Assembly: GCF_016889705.1 (NCBI RefSeq) | Contig: NZ_CP069526.1 | Location: forward strand, 9,080,001 to 9,144,000 | From: Amycolatopsis sp. FDAARGOS 1241 | Lineage (GTDB): Bacteria > Actinomycetota > Actinomycetes > Mycobacteriales > Pseudonocardiaceae | Reading direction: 5' to 3' | Length of the DNA: 64,000 nt | Shown here: in pieces, positions 44,494-53,184 of the stretch | Numbering within the stretch: position 1 is the first letter of the stretch | Layout: each line of letters opens with the position of its first letter | Position numbers and translations under genes: made by a program | The notes under the pieces: generated by a model | What the model saw: the letters and a program-made list of their open reading frames with translations, nothing else | What the model was told of the DNA's origin: nothing | Databases searched by the model: none

Positions 44494-45210
44494 TTGTTCA
44501 CTCCGGAGCAGTACCTGCAGGTGGTCGCCGAACGCGTGCAGCGCAGCGGCGGGCAGCTCAACACCGTCCAGATCGGACCGGTGACCGCCGCCGTGGGCCT
44601 GTTCGCGGAGTCGATCATGTTGTCCACCATGAACTTCTGCGTCGTCGCGGCCGCGTACCCGGAGATCGACGCGCAGACGTTGGTCCAGTTCACCGGGCTC
44701 GCCACGCAGCACGCCCGGGCCAACGTGCAGGGCACCATCGGCTGGACCGCCGCGTCGGTCGTCATCGCGGGCCTCGTGGGCCGCGTCCACCCCGACGCCG
44801 CCGCGGCCGCCTCGGCCAAGTCCGCCAACCAGTTCGGCGGCGAAACCCGCATGGTCGCCGTCGACCCGTACGCCGGCCTGACCTACGCCTGGGCGGGCGG
44901 GAAGTTCTGGGGCGCGGCCGTGCAGGGGTCGGTGAACGCGAAGCTGCTGTTCTGCTTTCCGCAACCGGCGGAGGCTTACCAGCAGGTGCTGTGGCAGGCG
45001 CAGTGGCAAGCCAGGCAAGCGGGCGATGCTGCTCCTCAAGGCGGCTACGGCCAGGCGCCCGCGCCTGGCGCCCCCGGTCCAGGCGGCTTCCCCGGCCGGC
45101 AGATCCCGCCCGGCTGGCAAGCTCAGACGCCGCCGCCTCCGGCCGCCGGCCCACCCGGGCCCCAGCCGCCGCACTACCCGCCACCGGGCCATCCGCCGTA
45201 CGGTCAGTGA
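44494..45210 (+). CDS. Hypothetical protein with Pro-rich tail
   Basis: A 238-aa protein I cannot name. TTG 44494 follows GGGGAG at six bases and begins MFTPEQYLQVVAERV. The first ~185 residues are an Ala-rich globular region with possible amphipathic or membrane-associated helices (IGPVTAAVGLFAESIML, GTIGWTAASVVIAGLVG). The last ~50 are Pro/Gly/Gln-rich, like many surface or scaffold proteins. It is followed after one base by the PdxH-like gene, so they share a transcript. Confidence 0.7.
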   Translation: MFTPEQYLQVVAERVQRSGGQLNTVQIGPVTAAVGLFAESIMLSTMNFCVVAAAYPEIDAQTLVQFTGLATQHARANVQGTIGWTAASVVIAGLVGRVHPDAAAAASAKSANQFGGETRMVAVDPYAGLTYAWAGGKFWGAAVQGSVNAKLLFCFPQPAEAYQQVLWQAQWQARQAGDAAPQGGYGQAPAPGAPGPGGFPGRQIPPGWQAQTPPPPAAGPPGPQPPHYPPPGHPPYGQ

Positions 45211-45211
45211 C

Positions 45212-45850
45212 ATGATCTCCCTGCGCGGCTGGCAATCCTTCCCGGAAGACCTCCCGTCCTTCGACCCGGACACGGCCCCGGACACCCCGGAAGACTTGTT
45301 CCTCGAGTGGCTGACCGAGGCCGGCGAACACGTCCTCGCGCCCCACGCCGTCACCCTGTCCACAGTGGATGAGGACGGCTTCCCGGACGCCCGCGTGGTG
45401 ATCCTCAAGGACGTGGAACCCGACGGCTGGGCGGTCGCCACCAGCTCCGAAAGCCCAAAGGGCCGGCAGCTCGCGGGCGACCCGCGCGCCGCCCTCACCT
45501 TCTTCTGGCCCGGCCGCGGCCGCCAGGTCCGCGTGCGGGGCACCTTCCGGCAGGCCACCCCCGAAGTCTCCGCGGCCGATTTCCTGGCCCGCCCGCCGGC
45601 CTCCCGCGTCGAGGCGTTCATCGGCCACCAGTCGGAAGTCCTCCCGGACCCCGCCAAACTCACCGAAGCCGCCGAGGCCGCGGAGCTCTGGGTCGCCGAA
45701 AATCCCGACACCGCCCCGGAAACCTGGACGCGCTACCTCCTGACGCCCACGACGGTCGAATTCTGGCAAGCCTCCCACGACCGCCGCCACCTGCGCGTGC
45801 GCTACCACCGCGACGGCGGCACCTGGACCCACGACCGCCTCTGGCCCTGA
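45212..45850 (+). CDS. Pyridoxamine 5'-phosphate oxidase (PdxH-like)
   Basis: A 212-aa FMN-binding split-barrel enzyme. Motifs: LSTVDEDGFPDARVVILKDV (FMN site), ALTFFWPGRGRQVRVRG, and the C-terminal VEFWQASHDRRHLRVRY with WTHDRLWP, the substrate-phosphate-binding end of PNP/PMP oxidases. The full set supports vitamin B6 oxidation to pyridoxal phosphate rather than an F420 or heme role. Some actinomycetes have several paralogues, so a different amine substrate is possible. Confidence 0.87.
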   Translation: MISLRGWQSFPEDLPSFDPDTAPDTPEDLFLEWLTEAGEHVLAPHAVTLSTVDEDGFPDARVVILKDVEPDGWAVATSSESPKGRQLAGDPRAALTFFWPGRGRQVRVRGTFRQATPEVSAADFLARPPASRVEAFIGHQSEVLPDPAKLTEAAEAAELWVAENPDTAPETWTRYLLTPTTVEFWQASHDRRHLRVRYHRDGGTWTHDRLWP

Positions 45851-46115
45851 CCCGCAACCGCCCACCAGCTTGCGGGCGCCGAAGCCTTCTGCGCCCGCAA
45901 CCCGATCGAGCCCGAACCCGGCCGACCCACGCACTCCGGGCCGGCGTCTGACACCGCCGACCCCGGCCGGACCCACCCGGGCGCGGCCCCGGTTGTACCG
46001 CACACTCCAGCGCCCCCTCCGGCGCGGACCTCAGCCCGCCGCCACTTCCCGAACGCGCACTCGCCCCTCACCGCGCACTCCCCCTTCGGCCCGGCAGAAC
46101 AGGCCCCCGCCCGCC

Positions 46116-46568
46116 TCAGGGGGGCGTCCCCGACTCCATTTTACCGAGGTGAGGCCCCAAAAACCGGCACCGGCTGAACCTGTGGAGAACCGTCGTGACA
46201 GAAGGTCGGGTGTGGACAAGTCGGAGGGTTCGGTGGCAAGAGCCAAAGAGATTTGCTAACGGCGGCCGCCAGCACGAGCGTCCGGTGCCGCCGGCGCCGA
46301 AAAGTAGTGCGGAGTGCGGGCCGGGTGAAAGCCGCAGGAAGACGTTGAGGAGCGCCAGCACGCCGTCCGCGCGCAACCGCACGCGGAAGTGCTCGGGCAG
46401 GTGCGGGCGGACCGGCTCGGGGATCAGCCACGGGGTCAGGTCGGCGTGCTCGGTGAAGGCCGGCGACGGCAGGCCGAGCTCCAGCGCCCGCTCGCACGAG
46501 CGGACCATCGATCCGGTGACCGTGTCCCACGACCACTCGGTGTGGACGTGACTGTCCTGGGGCAGCAC
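46116..46568 (-). pseudogene. Truncated PHP-domain phosphatase (histidinol-phosphatase-like)
   Basis: GTG 46568 opens VLPQDSHVHTEWSWDTVTGSM and EHADLTPW, the first metal-binding His motifs of PHP phosphatases (usual length ~270 aa). After about residue 70 (RLRADGVLALLNVFLR) family similarity stops and the frame continues for ~80 residues of unrelated sequence to a stop at 46116. Only a third of the domain is left, so this is a remnant. The 265 bases between it and the PdxH-like gene (45851-46115) show no gene. Confidence 0.65.
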
Positions 46569-46578
46569 GCCACCGACA

Positions 46579-47457
46579 CTACGAGTTGGCCCGCAGCACC
46601 GAAACCGCGCCAACGGTGGCGTAGCCGCGCCATTCGAGCGACGCCTGGGGCGAGTAACTCGCGAAGTCGACGCTCCAGCCGCCGTCGTCGTGCTGCTGGG
46701 ACTCGAGACGGGTGAGCTCGGCAGTGATCGCGGCGGGGTCGAACAGCTTGCGCGCGGGGCCCGGGAGCGGCGAGAAGTTGAGCGGGCGCAGCACCTCGCC
46801 GGCGCGGCCGCCGGCGACGGAGACGATCCCGTCGGGCGGTAGGAACCGGCCGAGGTGGTCGAGAAGTTCGCCCGCCTCCGGCCGCGTCGCGTGCGCGGCG
46901 TCGAGGAACCGGATCGCGAACGACAGCTCGATCGCGTGCGGCTGCGTCTCCACGCGGCGGACGGCTTCCAGGCACGTCTCCGTCGCGGCCCGCACCCACG
47001 GGTGTTCCGCCACCGCCTTGTCGTGCCGCGCGACGCGCAACGCCGTGGAAGCGACGAAGGCCGTGCTCTGCAGGGAGAACTTCGCCGGGTCGGCGTCCGT
47101 CCAAAATGGAGCGCTGCCCGCGCGGTCCGCCACGGGGAACGCGAACGGCAACCCGCCGCCCGCGAGCGAAACGGACTCCAGCCAGTCGCACAGCTCCACC
47201 GCCAGCGGCGTCGTCGCCGGCGCGATGTCCTCGAACACCTCGAACGCGTGCAGCGCCCCGCCGGGCTGGCTCTCCGGCGCGCGCAGGTCGGGTTCGAGGC
47301 CCCAGCCGTACCCGCCGTCGGCGTTGCGGTACGCCGCGACGGCCGCGAGCACGGCGTCCGCATCACCGTCGCCGAAGAGCAGCTCGAAGCGGCGGCGGTC
47401 GAGCAACCGCCCGTGCGTGGCGAGGAAGGACGCGGCAGCGGCGAGGTTCACAGTCAT
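46579..47457 (-). CDS. Alpha/alpha-toroid (prenyltransferase/cyclase-like) protein
   Basis: A 292-aa soluble protein with squalene-cyclase/prenyltransferase-type repeats: YRNADGGYGWGLEPDLRAP near the start and QQHDDGGWSVDFASY near the end, with FSLQSTAFVASTALRVA between. ATG 47457 is chosen; the open frame upstream is antisense to the kinase gene. It lacks an obvious DXDD acid motif, so cyclase activity is unlikely. The fold is clear, the function unknown. It begins 63 bases from the divergent APH-type gene. Confidence 0.75.
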   Translation of the reverse strand: MTVNLAAAASFLATHGRLLDRRRFELLFGDGDADAVLAAVAAYRNADGGYGWGLEPDLRAPESQPGGALHAFEVFEDIAPATTPLAVELCDWLESVSLAGGGLPFAFPVADRAGSAPFWTDADPAKFSLQSTAFVASTALRVARHDKAVAEHPWVRAATETCLEAVRRVETQPHAIELSFAIRFLDAAHATRPEAGELLDHLGRFLPPDGIVSVAGGRAGEVLRPLNFSPLPGPARKLFDPAAITAELTRLESQQHDDGGWSVDFASYSPQASLEWRGYATVGAVSVLRANS

Positions 47458-47520
47458 ACGATCACCGTCGCACGCCGCGACGGGCTCGTCTTGAACAGTT
47501 CGGACACCGGGGGACCGCTC

Positions 47521-48340
47521 ATGACCGAAGACCTCATCCGCGCACTTCTGCGCGAGCAGCACCCCGACCTCGCCGACCGGCCGCTGCAACGCGCCGCCAC
47601 CGGCTGGGACAACCAGCTCTGGCGCCTCGGCGACGACCTGGCCGTCCGCCTCCCCTTCGCGACCGAACGCGCGTCCGGCCTGCTCGCCAAGGAACGCCGC
47701 TGGCTGCCGTCGCTGGCCCCACACCTCCCCTTGCCGGTTCCGACGCCCGTTCGCCTCGGCCGGCCGGCCGAACGGTTCCCGAAACACTGGACCGTCGTCA
47801 CCTGGGTGCCCGGCGAGCCCGCCGACGGCGTCCCGATCACCCGCGCCGACGCCGCCGGCGCCCTCGCCGCGTTCCTCACCGCGCTCCACCGCGAAGCACC
47901 CGCCGACGCCCCGACCCACTCCGACCGCGGCGGCCCACTCGCGCTCTTCACCGCCACCCTCGACAGCCCGCCCCACCGCGAGATCTGGGCCGACGCCGTC
48001 GCCGCCCCCTGCCTGGCAGGGCCCACCGGTCTGGCTCCACGCCGACCTCCACCCGGCGAACGTCGTCGTGCGCGACGGCACCCTCACCGGCATCCTCGAC
48101 TTCGGCGAACTCTGCGCCGGCGACCCCGCGACCGACCTCGCCGCCGCCTGGGTCCTCCTCCCCGACCCGACGCGGTTCTTCACCGCGTACGCCACCGACG
48201 ACGCGACCTTCCGGCGCGCCCGCGGCTGGGCCCTGCTGACCGCATCCCGCCTCATCGCCATCGGCGAAGCCGGCCCCCCGGGCGGCAAGCCGAGCTGGGC
48301 TCCGGCCGGCCGCGCGGCTTTGGCGCGGATTCGCGCCTGA
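47521..48340 (+). pseudogene. Aminoglycoside phosphotransferase (APH)-family kinase, single frameshift
   Basis: ATG 47521 opens a typical APH N-lobe: RAATGWDNQLWRLGDDLAVRLP and KERRWLPSLAP, then WTVVTWVPGEP. Near 48005-48009 (five Cs) the frame changes by one base; the new frame gives WLHADLHPANVVVRDG (catalytic loop), ILDFGELCAGDPATDLAAAW (metal Asp) and a normal C-terminus ending at 48340. With one base removed the protein would be full length (~272 aa) and have all catalytic motifs. It is either a recent lesion or a homopolymer base-calling error. Confidence 0.85.
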
Positions 48341-48442
48341 CGCGGCGGGTGGCGGCGGGTGGCGTCGGTGGCGTCGGATGACGGCGGATCGAAGCGCTCG
48401 ATGCCGCCGGAGAAACGCCGGCGGCAGGTCTGCAGGCGTCCG

Positions 48443-49078
48443 TCAGGCCTGTGGCAGCACGGGCGCCAAGCCGTGCGACAGCAGGTCGAAGGCCTGTTCG
48501 GCCGCGGCGACAGCGCCGGGGTAGGCAGTGGTGGCGGGGACGCCGGTGGCCACGCGGTCGTGGTTCTCCATGGAGAGCCGCCACTGGACGGAGGCGATCT
48601 GGGCGGCGGCGAGGCGCGCGGTGAGAGGTGCGACGCCCGGCAGATCGCCCAGTTCGGCGGCGAGCGCGTGTTCGGCGCTCTCTCGGAAGCGCAGCATGCC
48701 GGCGACCAGGCTGGGGGTGCTCGTGATCAGGCGGTAAAGCGCCAGGACCTCCGGCAGGTCGCAGAGCCCGGCGATCGGGTCGTGGCGGGCGAGGCCGTCG
48801 AGGAAGTGGGCGCGGAGGGCGGTGAGCGGGGCGGCCGGGTAGGCGCGCACGACCCGCGCGCTCTCCGTCCCGTGGTCGGCGACGCGGTGCAGGACCAGGT
48901 CCTCCTTCGCCGGGAAGTAGGCGAAGAGGGTGCGCCGCGAGACTTCGGCGGCTTCGGCGACCTGTGAGATCGAGACCGCGTCGAAGCCGTGCTCGAGGAA
49001 GAGGTCGATGGCCGCGTTGGAGATGGCGTCGTGGGTGCGCTGCTTCTTGCGTTCCCGCAGGCCGGGCTGGTCGTCCAC
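48443..49078 (-). CDS. TetR-family transcriptional regulator
   Basis: A 211-aa repressor. The helix-turn-helix is at residues ~12-58 (THDAISNAAIDLFLEHGFDAVSISQVAEAAEVSRRTLFAYF), followed by an all-helical ligand domain. GTG 49078 is the start. It diverges from the FAD monooxygenase gene across 80 bases, the classic arrangement for a local repressor induced by the enzyme substrate. That gap includes a GCAC-N13-GTGC inverted pair (about 49117-49137) that could be its operator. Confidence 0.92.
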   Translation of the reverse strand: MDDQPGLRERKKQRTHDAISNAAIDLFLEHGFDAVSISQVAEAAEVSRRTLFAYFPAKEDLVLHRVADHGTESARVVRAYPAAPLTALRAHFLDGLARHDPIAGLCDLPEVLALYRLITSTPSLVAGMLRFRESAEHALAAELGDLPGVAPLTARLAAAQIASVQWRLSMENHDRVATGVPATTAYPGAVAAAEQAFDLLSHGLAPVLPQA

Positions 49079-49158
49079 GAACCAATCCTACCGCTCTGCT
49101 GCACCCAGGGCTAAATTGCACTCAGTATATTTGTGCACCGAGGGAGAGTTCTGGGGAC

Positions 49159-50548
49159 GTGATCGTGGTGGGAGCGGGCCCGACCGGCCTGATGCTGGCG
49201 CACGAGCTGGCCCTGGGCGGCGCTGAGGTCTGGTGGTGGAGAAGCTGGCCGAGCGCATCGAGCAGACAAAGGGCGGCACCATCCAGCCGCGCACTGCCGA
49301 GCTGTTCGACGCACGCGGGTTGCTCGACGCGATCCTGGAGCACCAGGTCGATCGAGCCGCCGTCGGCGGGCACTTCGCGGGGCTGCCGGTGCCGCTCGAC
49401 AACAGCCCCTGGCAAACCAGGTATCCGCATCCGATCGGCATTCCACAGTGGAAGGTCGAGGAAATCCTGGAATCCGCCGCCACCGCCCGCGGCGCGCGCG
49501 TGTTGCGCGGCCACGACGCCACGGCGATCGAGCCGGACGACACCGGCGTCACCGTGACCACGACCAGACCGACCTCCGGGCCCAGTACGTCGTCGCGTGC
49601 GACGGCGCGCACAGCACCGTGCGGAAGCTCCTGGACCTGCCGTTCCCCGGCCGCCCCGGCACGTACCGCGCGGTGCTCGCCGACGTGCGGCTCTCCGCCG
49701 TCTCCGACCTCGTGCCCGCGTGGGCCGGGCACCTGAGCACGCTGACCCGGGCCACCGAGCACCACTGGGGCATGGTCGTGCCGATCGGCGGCGACCGGTA
49801 CCGCTTCACGTTCGGCAAGCTCGGCGAGCACGAAACGCCGATGTCCGCACAAGCCGTGCGGCAGGCGTTCACCGAGCTCTACGGCGAACCCACCACCCTC
49901 GCCGAAATCCTCACCATCTCCCGGTTCAGCGACGCCACCCGCCAGCTCGAGAACTACCGCCACGGCCGCGTCTTCTTCGCCGGCGACGCCGCCCACATCC
50001 ACCCGCCGCTCGGCGGCCAGGGGCTCAACCTCGGCGTGCAGGACGCCCTCAACCTCGGCTGGAAGCTCGCGGCGACGCTCGCGGGCTGGGCACCGGAACG
50101 GTTGCTCGACACGTACCAGACCGAACGCCACCCGAAGGCCGCGCGCGTGCTGCACCACACTGCGGCGCAACGGGTTCTGGCAGCGCCACACCCGGATCCG
50201 GACGTGCTCGCCCTGCGTGACATCTTCACCGACCTCATGCGCCTGCCCGACACCAACCGCCACCTCGCGGGAATGATGTCCGGTTTGGACGACCCGACCC
50301 GGTTGCCCGACCTCGACCTCGTGACCGCCACCGGTCCCACCCGCGTGGCCGAACTCCTCCGCGCCGGCCACGCTGTGCTCCTGGACCTCACCGGCGACGT
50401 CCAACTCCCGCCCGGCTGGGCTGACCACGTGGATCTGGTGCGGGCCAAGGCCGACGCGGACTTCGCGGCCGCGCTGATCCGGCCGGACGCGGCTGTCAGC
50501 TGGCGCGGCGAGACCCCGCTGGATCTTCAGACGTCCTTGGGCGCGTAG
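49159..50548 (+). pseudogene. FAD-dependent aromatic monooxygenase with two frameshifts
   Basis: Three frames are needed. GTG 49159 gives VIVVGAGPTGLMLAHELALGGAEV (FAD Rossmann motif); after a one-base loss near 49232 the next frame gives VEKLAERIEQTKGGTIQPRTAELFDARGLLD; after a second shift near 49560 the third gives LRAQYVVACDGAHSTVRKLL, FFAGDAAHIHPPLGGQGLN and a full C-terminus to 50548. Joined, this is a complete ~460-aa class A hydroxylase of the rifampicin monooxygenase/aromatic hydroxylase group. Its stop overlaps the convergent reductase gene. Confidence 0.85.
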
Positions 50549-51198
50549 CGGATCAGCACGACGTCGCCGACCGCGCGCGCTTCCGGCAGCTGCATCCGCC
50601 GCGTCGACCCGCCGGGGTAGTGCGCGGGCAGCAGGAACTTCGGCGCGGCGGCGTCCCCGACGACGAGCGGCGCGACGGCGAGGTGGATCTCGTCGGCCAG
50701 GCCCTGCGACAGGAACGCCGTGTGGATCTGTCCGCCGCCCTCGACCATCAGCCGGCGAACCCCGCGGTGGCCGAGGTCGTCGAGCAGTGCGCCGAAGTCC
50801 ACAGTGGTCCCGAGCGGGACGACGCCGGCCAGGTCCCCCAAGCGTTGCCGAACGAGCCGCGCACCGGATTCCGTGGTGTACACGAGCTTTTCGCCGCCGT
50901 GGTGCCAGAACTTCCAGTCCGGATCGACGTCACCGGACACCGTCACAGTCACCTTCAAGGGATACGCGGGCTTTCCTTCGCGGACGCGCTCGGCGCGGCG
51001 GTCTTCGCTGTTGACGAGGAGCCGCGGGTTGTCAGCGCGGATCGTGCCGGCGCCGATGAGGATCGCGTCGGATTCCGCGCGCTCTTGGTCGACGCGGTCG
51101 AAATCCTCGGCGTTGGAGAGCAGTAGCCGGTTCGGTGTCGTGTCGTCGATCGCCCCGTCGACGCTGGTCGCGACGCTGAGCAGGACGTACGGACGCAT
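50527..51198 (-). CDS. RibD C-terminal/dihydrofolate-reductase-like pyrimidine reductase
   Basis: A 223-aa NADPH-dependent reductase. Features: MRPYVLLSVATSVDGAID, AILIGAGTIRADNPRL (substrate/NADPH loop), RRLMVEGGGQIHTAFL and VVGDAAAPKFL. It matches the stand-alone pyrimidine-reductase form seen in actinomycetes, some of which reduce riboflavin intermediates and some unknown substrates. No other rib gene is nearby, so a role outside riboflavin synthesis is possible. It overlaps the monooxygenase 3' end by 22 bases. Confidence 0.87.
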   Translation of the reverse strand: MRPYVLLSVATSVDGAIDDTTPNRLLLSNAEDFDRVDQERAESDAILIGAGTIRADNPRLLVNSEDRRAERVREGKPAYPLKVTVTVSGDVDPDWKFWHHGGEKLVYTTESGARLVRQRLGDLAGVVPLGTTVDFGALLDDLGHRGVRRLMVEGGGQIHTAFLSQGLADEIHLAVAPLVVGDAAAPKFLLPAHYPGGSTRRMQLPEARAVGDVVLIRYAPKDV

Positions 51199-51216
51199 CG
51201 GCGCTCCTGGGAATTC

Positions 51217-52245
51217 GTGGGATTTCGGTTGACCGGCCGGGCAGAGTGGATCTTCGTGGGACGCACCGACGACGATACGAGCTCGCTCCTGCGCATGGCC
51301 GGGCTGGCGACACCGATGGCGCTGCGGGTCGCCGTGACCCTGGACCTGCCGAAACGACTACGCGACGCCGCGTCCGCCGCCATCCTGGCCGACGAACTCC
51401 ACGTGAACGCCGTCGCGCTCGGGCTGCTGCTCGAGCACCTCGCGACGCTGGACATCCTCGAACGCACGGGCGACGGCTTCCGCACCACCGCGTACGGCAG
51501 CAACCTCTGCGACGACAACCTGATCACGACGCTGCTGCGCCTGGACACCGCCGGCGGCCGCGCCGAACTGGCGTTCGTCGAGCTCGCGCACAGCGTCGCC
51601 ACGGGCGAGGCGGCGTATCCGCGCCGCTACGGCGCCGGCTTCTGGGCCGACCTCGCCGAACACCCACACCTGCGCGAGTCCTTCGACCGGCAGATGACGC
51701 TCCGGATCCGCGCGCAACTGCCCCACCTCGTCGCTGCCTTCGAGTGGTCGCGCTTCGACTCCCTCGTCGACGTCGGCGGCGGCAACGGCGAAGTACTGGC
51801 GGCGATCCTCGCGGCCCACCCGCGGATGCGCGGCCACCTCGTCGACCTCGACTCGACCGCGGCGCTCGCCACCTTCCGCGCGCACGATCTCGCCGAACGC
51901 ACACAAGCCACGGCCAGCAGCTTCTTCGACCCGCTCCCACTCGGCGCCGACGCCTACCTGCTCGTCGACATCCTCCACAACTGGGAAGACGCGCACGCCG
52001 GGCGCATCCTGGCCCGCTGCGCCGAAGCCGCGGGCCCGACCGGCTGCATCCTGGTCGTCGAGCACGTCGCCGACCGCGGCACCAACACCGAGCTCAACCT
52101 GTCCATGCTCACGATGTTCGGCGGCCGCGACCGTCACGTCGCTGAGCTCGAGTCGCTAGCCGCGCCCCAGGGTCTGACCCTGGACGACGCGATCGACCTG
52201 ACGAGCGAGCGCAGTCTCCTCGAATTCCGCCGGACAGCCGGCTGA
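51217..52245 (+). CDS. SAM-dependent O-methyltransferase (family 2)
   Basis: A ~340-aa small-molecule O-methyltransferase of the plant-COMT-like group common in secondary metabolism. An N-terminal winged-helix dimerisation domain (LRMAGLATPMALRVAVTLDLP) precedes the SAM site LVDVGGGNGEVLAAIL; the catalytic His region is LLVDILHNWEDAHA. The start is uncertain: GTG 51217 or a later GTG near 51256, which would remove 13 residues before the conserved start. Neighbouring hydroxylase and reductase genes hint at natural-product modification or detoxification. Confidence 0.88.
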   Translation: MGFRLTGRAEWIFVGRTDDDTSSLLRMAGLATPMALRVAVTLDLPKRLRDAASAAILADELHVNAVALGLLLEHLATLDILERTGDGFRTTAYGSNLCDDNLITTLLRLDTAGGRAELAFVELAHSVATGEAAYPRRYGAGFWADLAEHPHLRESFDRQMTLRIRAQLPHLVAAFEWSRFDSLVDVGGGNGEVLAAILAAHPRMRGHLVDLDSTAALATFRAHDLAERTQATASSFFDPLPLGADAYLLVDILHNWEDAHAGRILARCAEAAGPTGCILVVEHVADRGTNTELNLSMLTMFGGRDRHVAELESLAAPQGLTLDDAIDLTSERSLLEFRRTAG

Positions 52246-52442
52246 CCGCCACCGTCTCGGACGCCCGCGGCGGTCGAGCCGGCCAAGCGCATGTCTGCCT
52301 CAGTCGGTCCGGCCGCGTCGCGGATCCGGCCCGTTACCGGTCCCGCGGCGCATCCGTCAATGTGATGCGGAACAAGAAGACGGTCAGCTCACGAAATCCT
52401 GCTTATCGTGGCGTATCCCCGCTGCGTTTTTCAAGGAGAACC

Positions 52443-52679
52443 ATGATCTGCATCGACTGCGCGACACAAGGCATGAGCGAACCGGCCGTCGGGGTCTGTG
52501 TGCACTGCGGCGCCGCGACCTGCCTCGTGCACGTGGCCATCCAGGCGTTCCCGGCCTCGACGCCGGGTGTCGTGGCACCGCGCCGGGCCCGGCGCATGAT
52601 CGCCTGCGCGCACTGCGGCGAGCCGCGGCCCACTCCGACCCGCGCCCGCTACAAGGAGGCCAGTGCGGTCCGCGAGTGA
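52443..52679 (+). CDS. Small zinc-ribbon protein, DUF2180 family
   Basis: A 78-aa protein. ATG 52443 follows AAGGAG exactly where expected, so the longer frame upstream is discarded. CIDC, CVHCG and a final CAHCGE make three Cys-X2-Cys units able to bind zinc. DUF2180 proteins are small, archaeal and actinobacterial, of unknown function. A 12-bp-stem terminator follows. Confidence 0.82.
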   Translation: MICIDCATQGMSEPAVGVCVHCGAATCLVHVAIQAFPASTPGVVAPRRARRMIACAHCGEPRPTPTRARYKEASAVRE

Positions 52680-52701
52680 GCCTCGTCGCAGCAGGCCCCG
52701 T

Positions 52702-52728
52702 AGGAGCCGCCGGACACCGGCGGCTCCT
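52702..52728 (+). terminator. Hairpin terminator after the DUF2180 gene
   Basis: AGGAGCCGCCGG and CCGGCGGCTCCT pair as a 12-bp perfect stem with a 3-base loop, 23 bases past the stop codon. Confidence 0.85.
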
Positions 52729-52775
52729 GGTGCTTCTGAGGGCCCTGGGATACGAGAAACGCTGGTGAGCTGATG

Positions 52776-52820
52776 TGGAGCTGAGGGGAATCGAACCCCT
52801 GACCCCCGCCTTGCAAAAGC
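52776..52820 (-). pseudogene. 3' half of a tRNA-Ala gene (anticodon loop to acceptor end)
   Basis: The minus strand reads TTTTGCAAGG (anticodon TGC loop), then the variable region GGGTC, an intact T arm AGGGG-TTCGATT-CCCCT, and acceptor 3' strand CAGCTCCA. The 5' half (acceptor, D arm) is absent; instead GGAGATGGTGTTGACCAGCGC precedes it. This is the usual product of integration at a tRNA 3' end. It abuts the left copy of a 133-bp repeat that recurs at 63.2 kb. Confidence 0.85.
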
Positions 52821-52941
52821 GCTGGTCAACACCATCTCCGGCGTCCGCGGCAGGTCACACTGATCCTGCTGTTGTCTCCCGTGGCTTACATGGATGGCGC
52901 AGACATCATTTCGCACCCACCGCGGCTCCCATTGATCAACT
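52809..52941 (+). repeat. Left copy of a 133-bp direct repeat bounding an island
   Basis: Starts CCTTGCAAAAGCGCTGGTCA and ends CATTGATCAACT. It aligns without gaps to 63222-63354 at roughly 80% identity (counted by eye), with blocks of exact match at both ends and in the middle (CCTGCTGTTGTCTCC). The first ~10 bases are the anticodon-loop end of the tRNA-Ala fragment. 52942-53184 shows no gene. Confidence 0.85.
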
Positions 52942-53184
52942 AGCCCGCCCCAGCACCGCTGGCGTCTAGATCGCCGTAGCAAACCCCTCGGCGCGAGCGA
53001 TTAGAACTCATGTCGTCGTCGCGCATGTCCGATCCGAATGGTGCGAGGACAGGGGCCGGCTGCAGATCGCGGCAGGCGAATACCGGAATCTGCTACGCGT
53101 CTCCAGCACGCTGCGCTCCACCCCGGGCGCCCCCGGTGCAACGGGATCTATTCCCCGGGGGCGCCGCAGAACGGGCCGGATATC

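Noticed and set aside
45870..46259. 129-codon Pro/Arg-rich plus-strand frame
   Set aside because: Low-complexity translation, no ribosome site, and overlaps the minus-strand PHP remnant.
52776..52850. Complete tRNA-Ala gene
   Set aside because: Only the anticodon loop, T arm and 3' acceptor strand are present; the 5' acceptor and D arm are missing, so it is a fragment.
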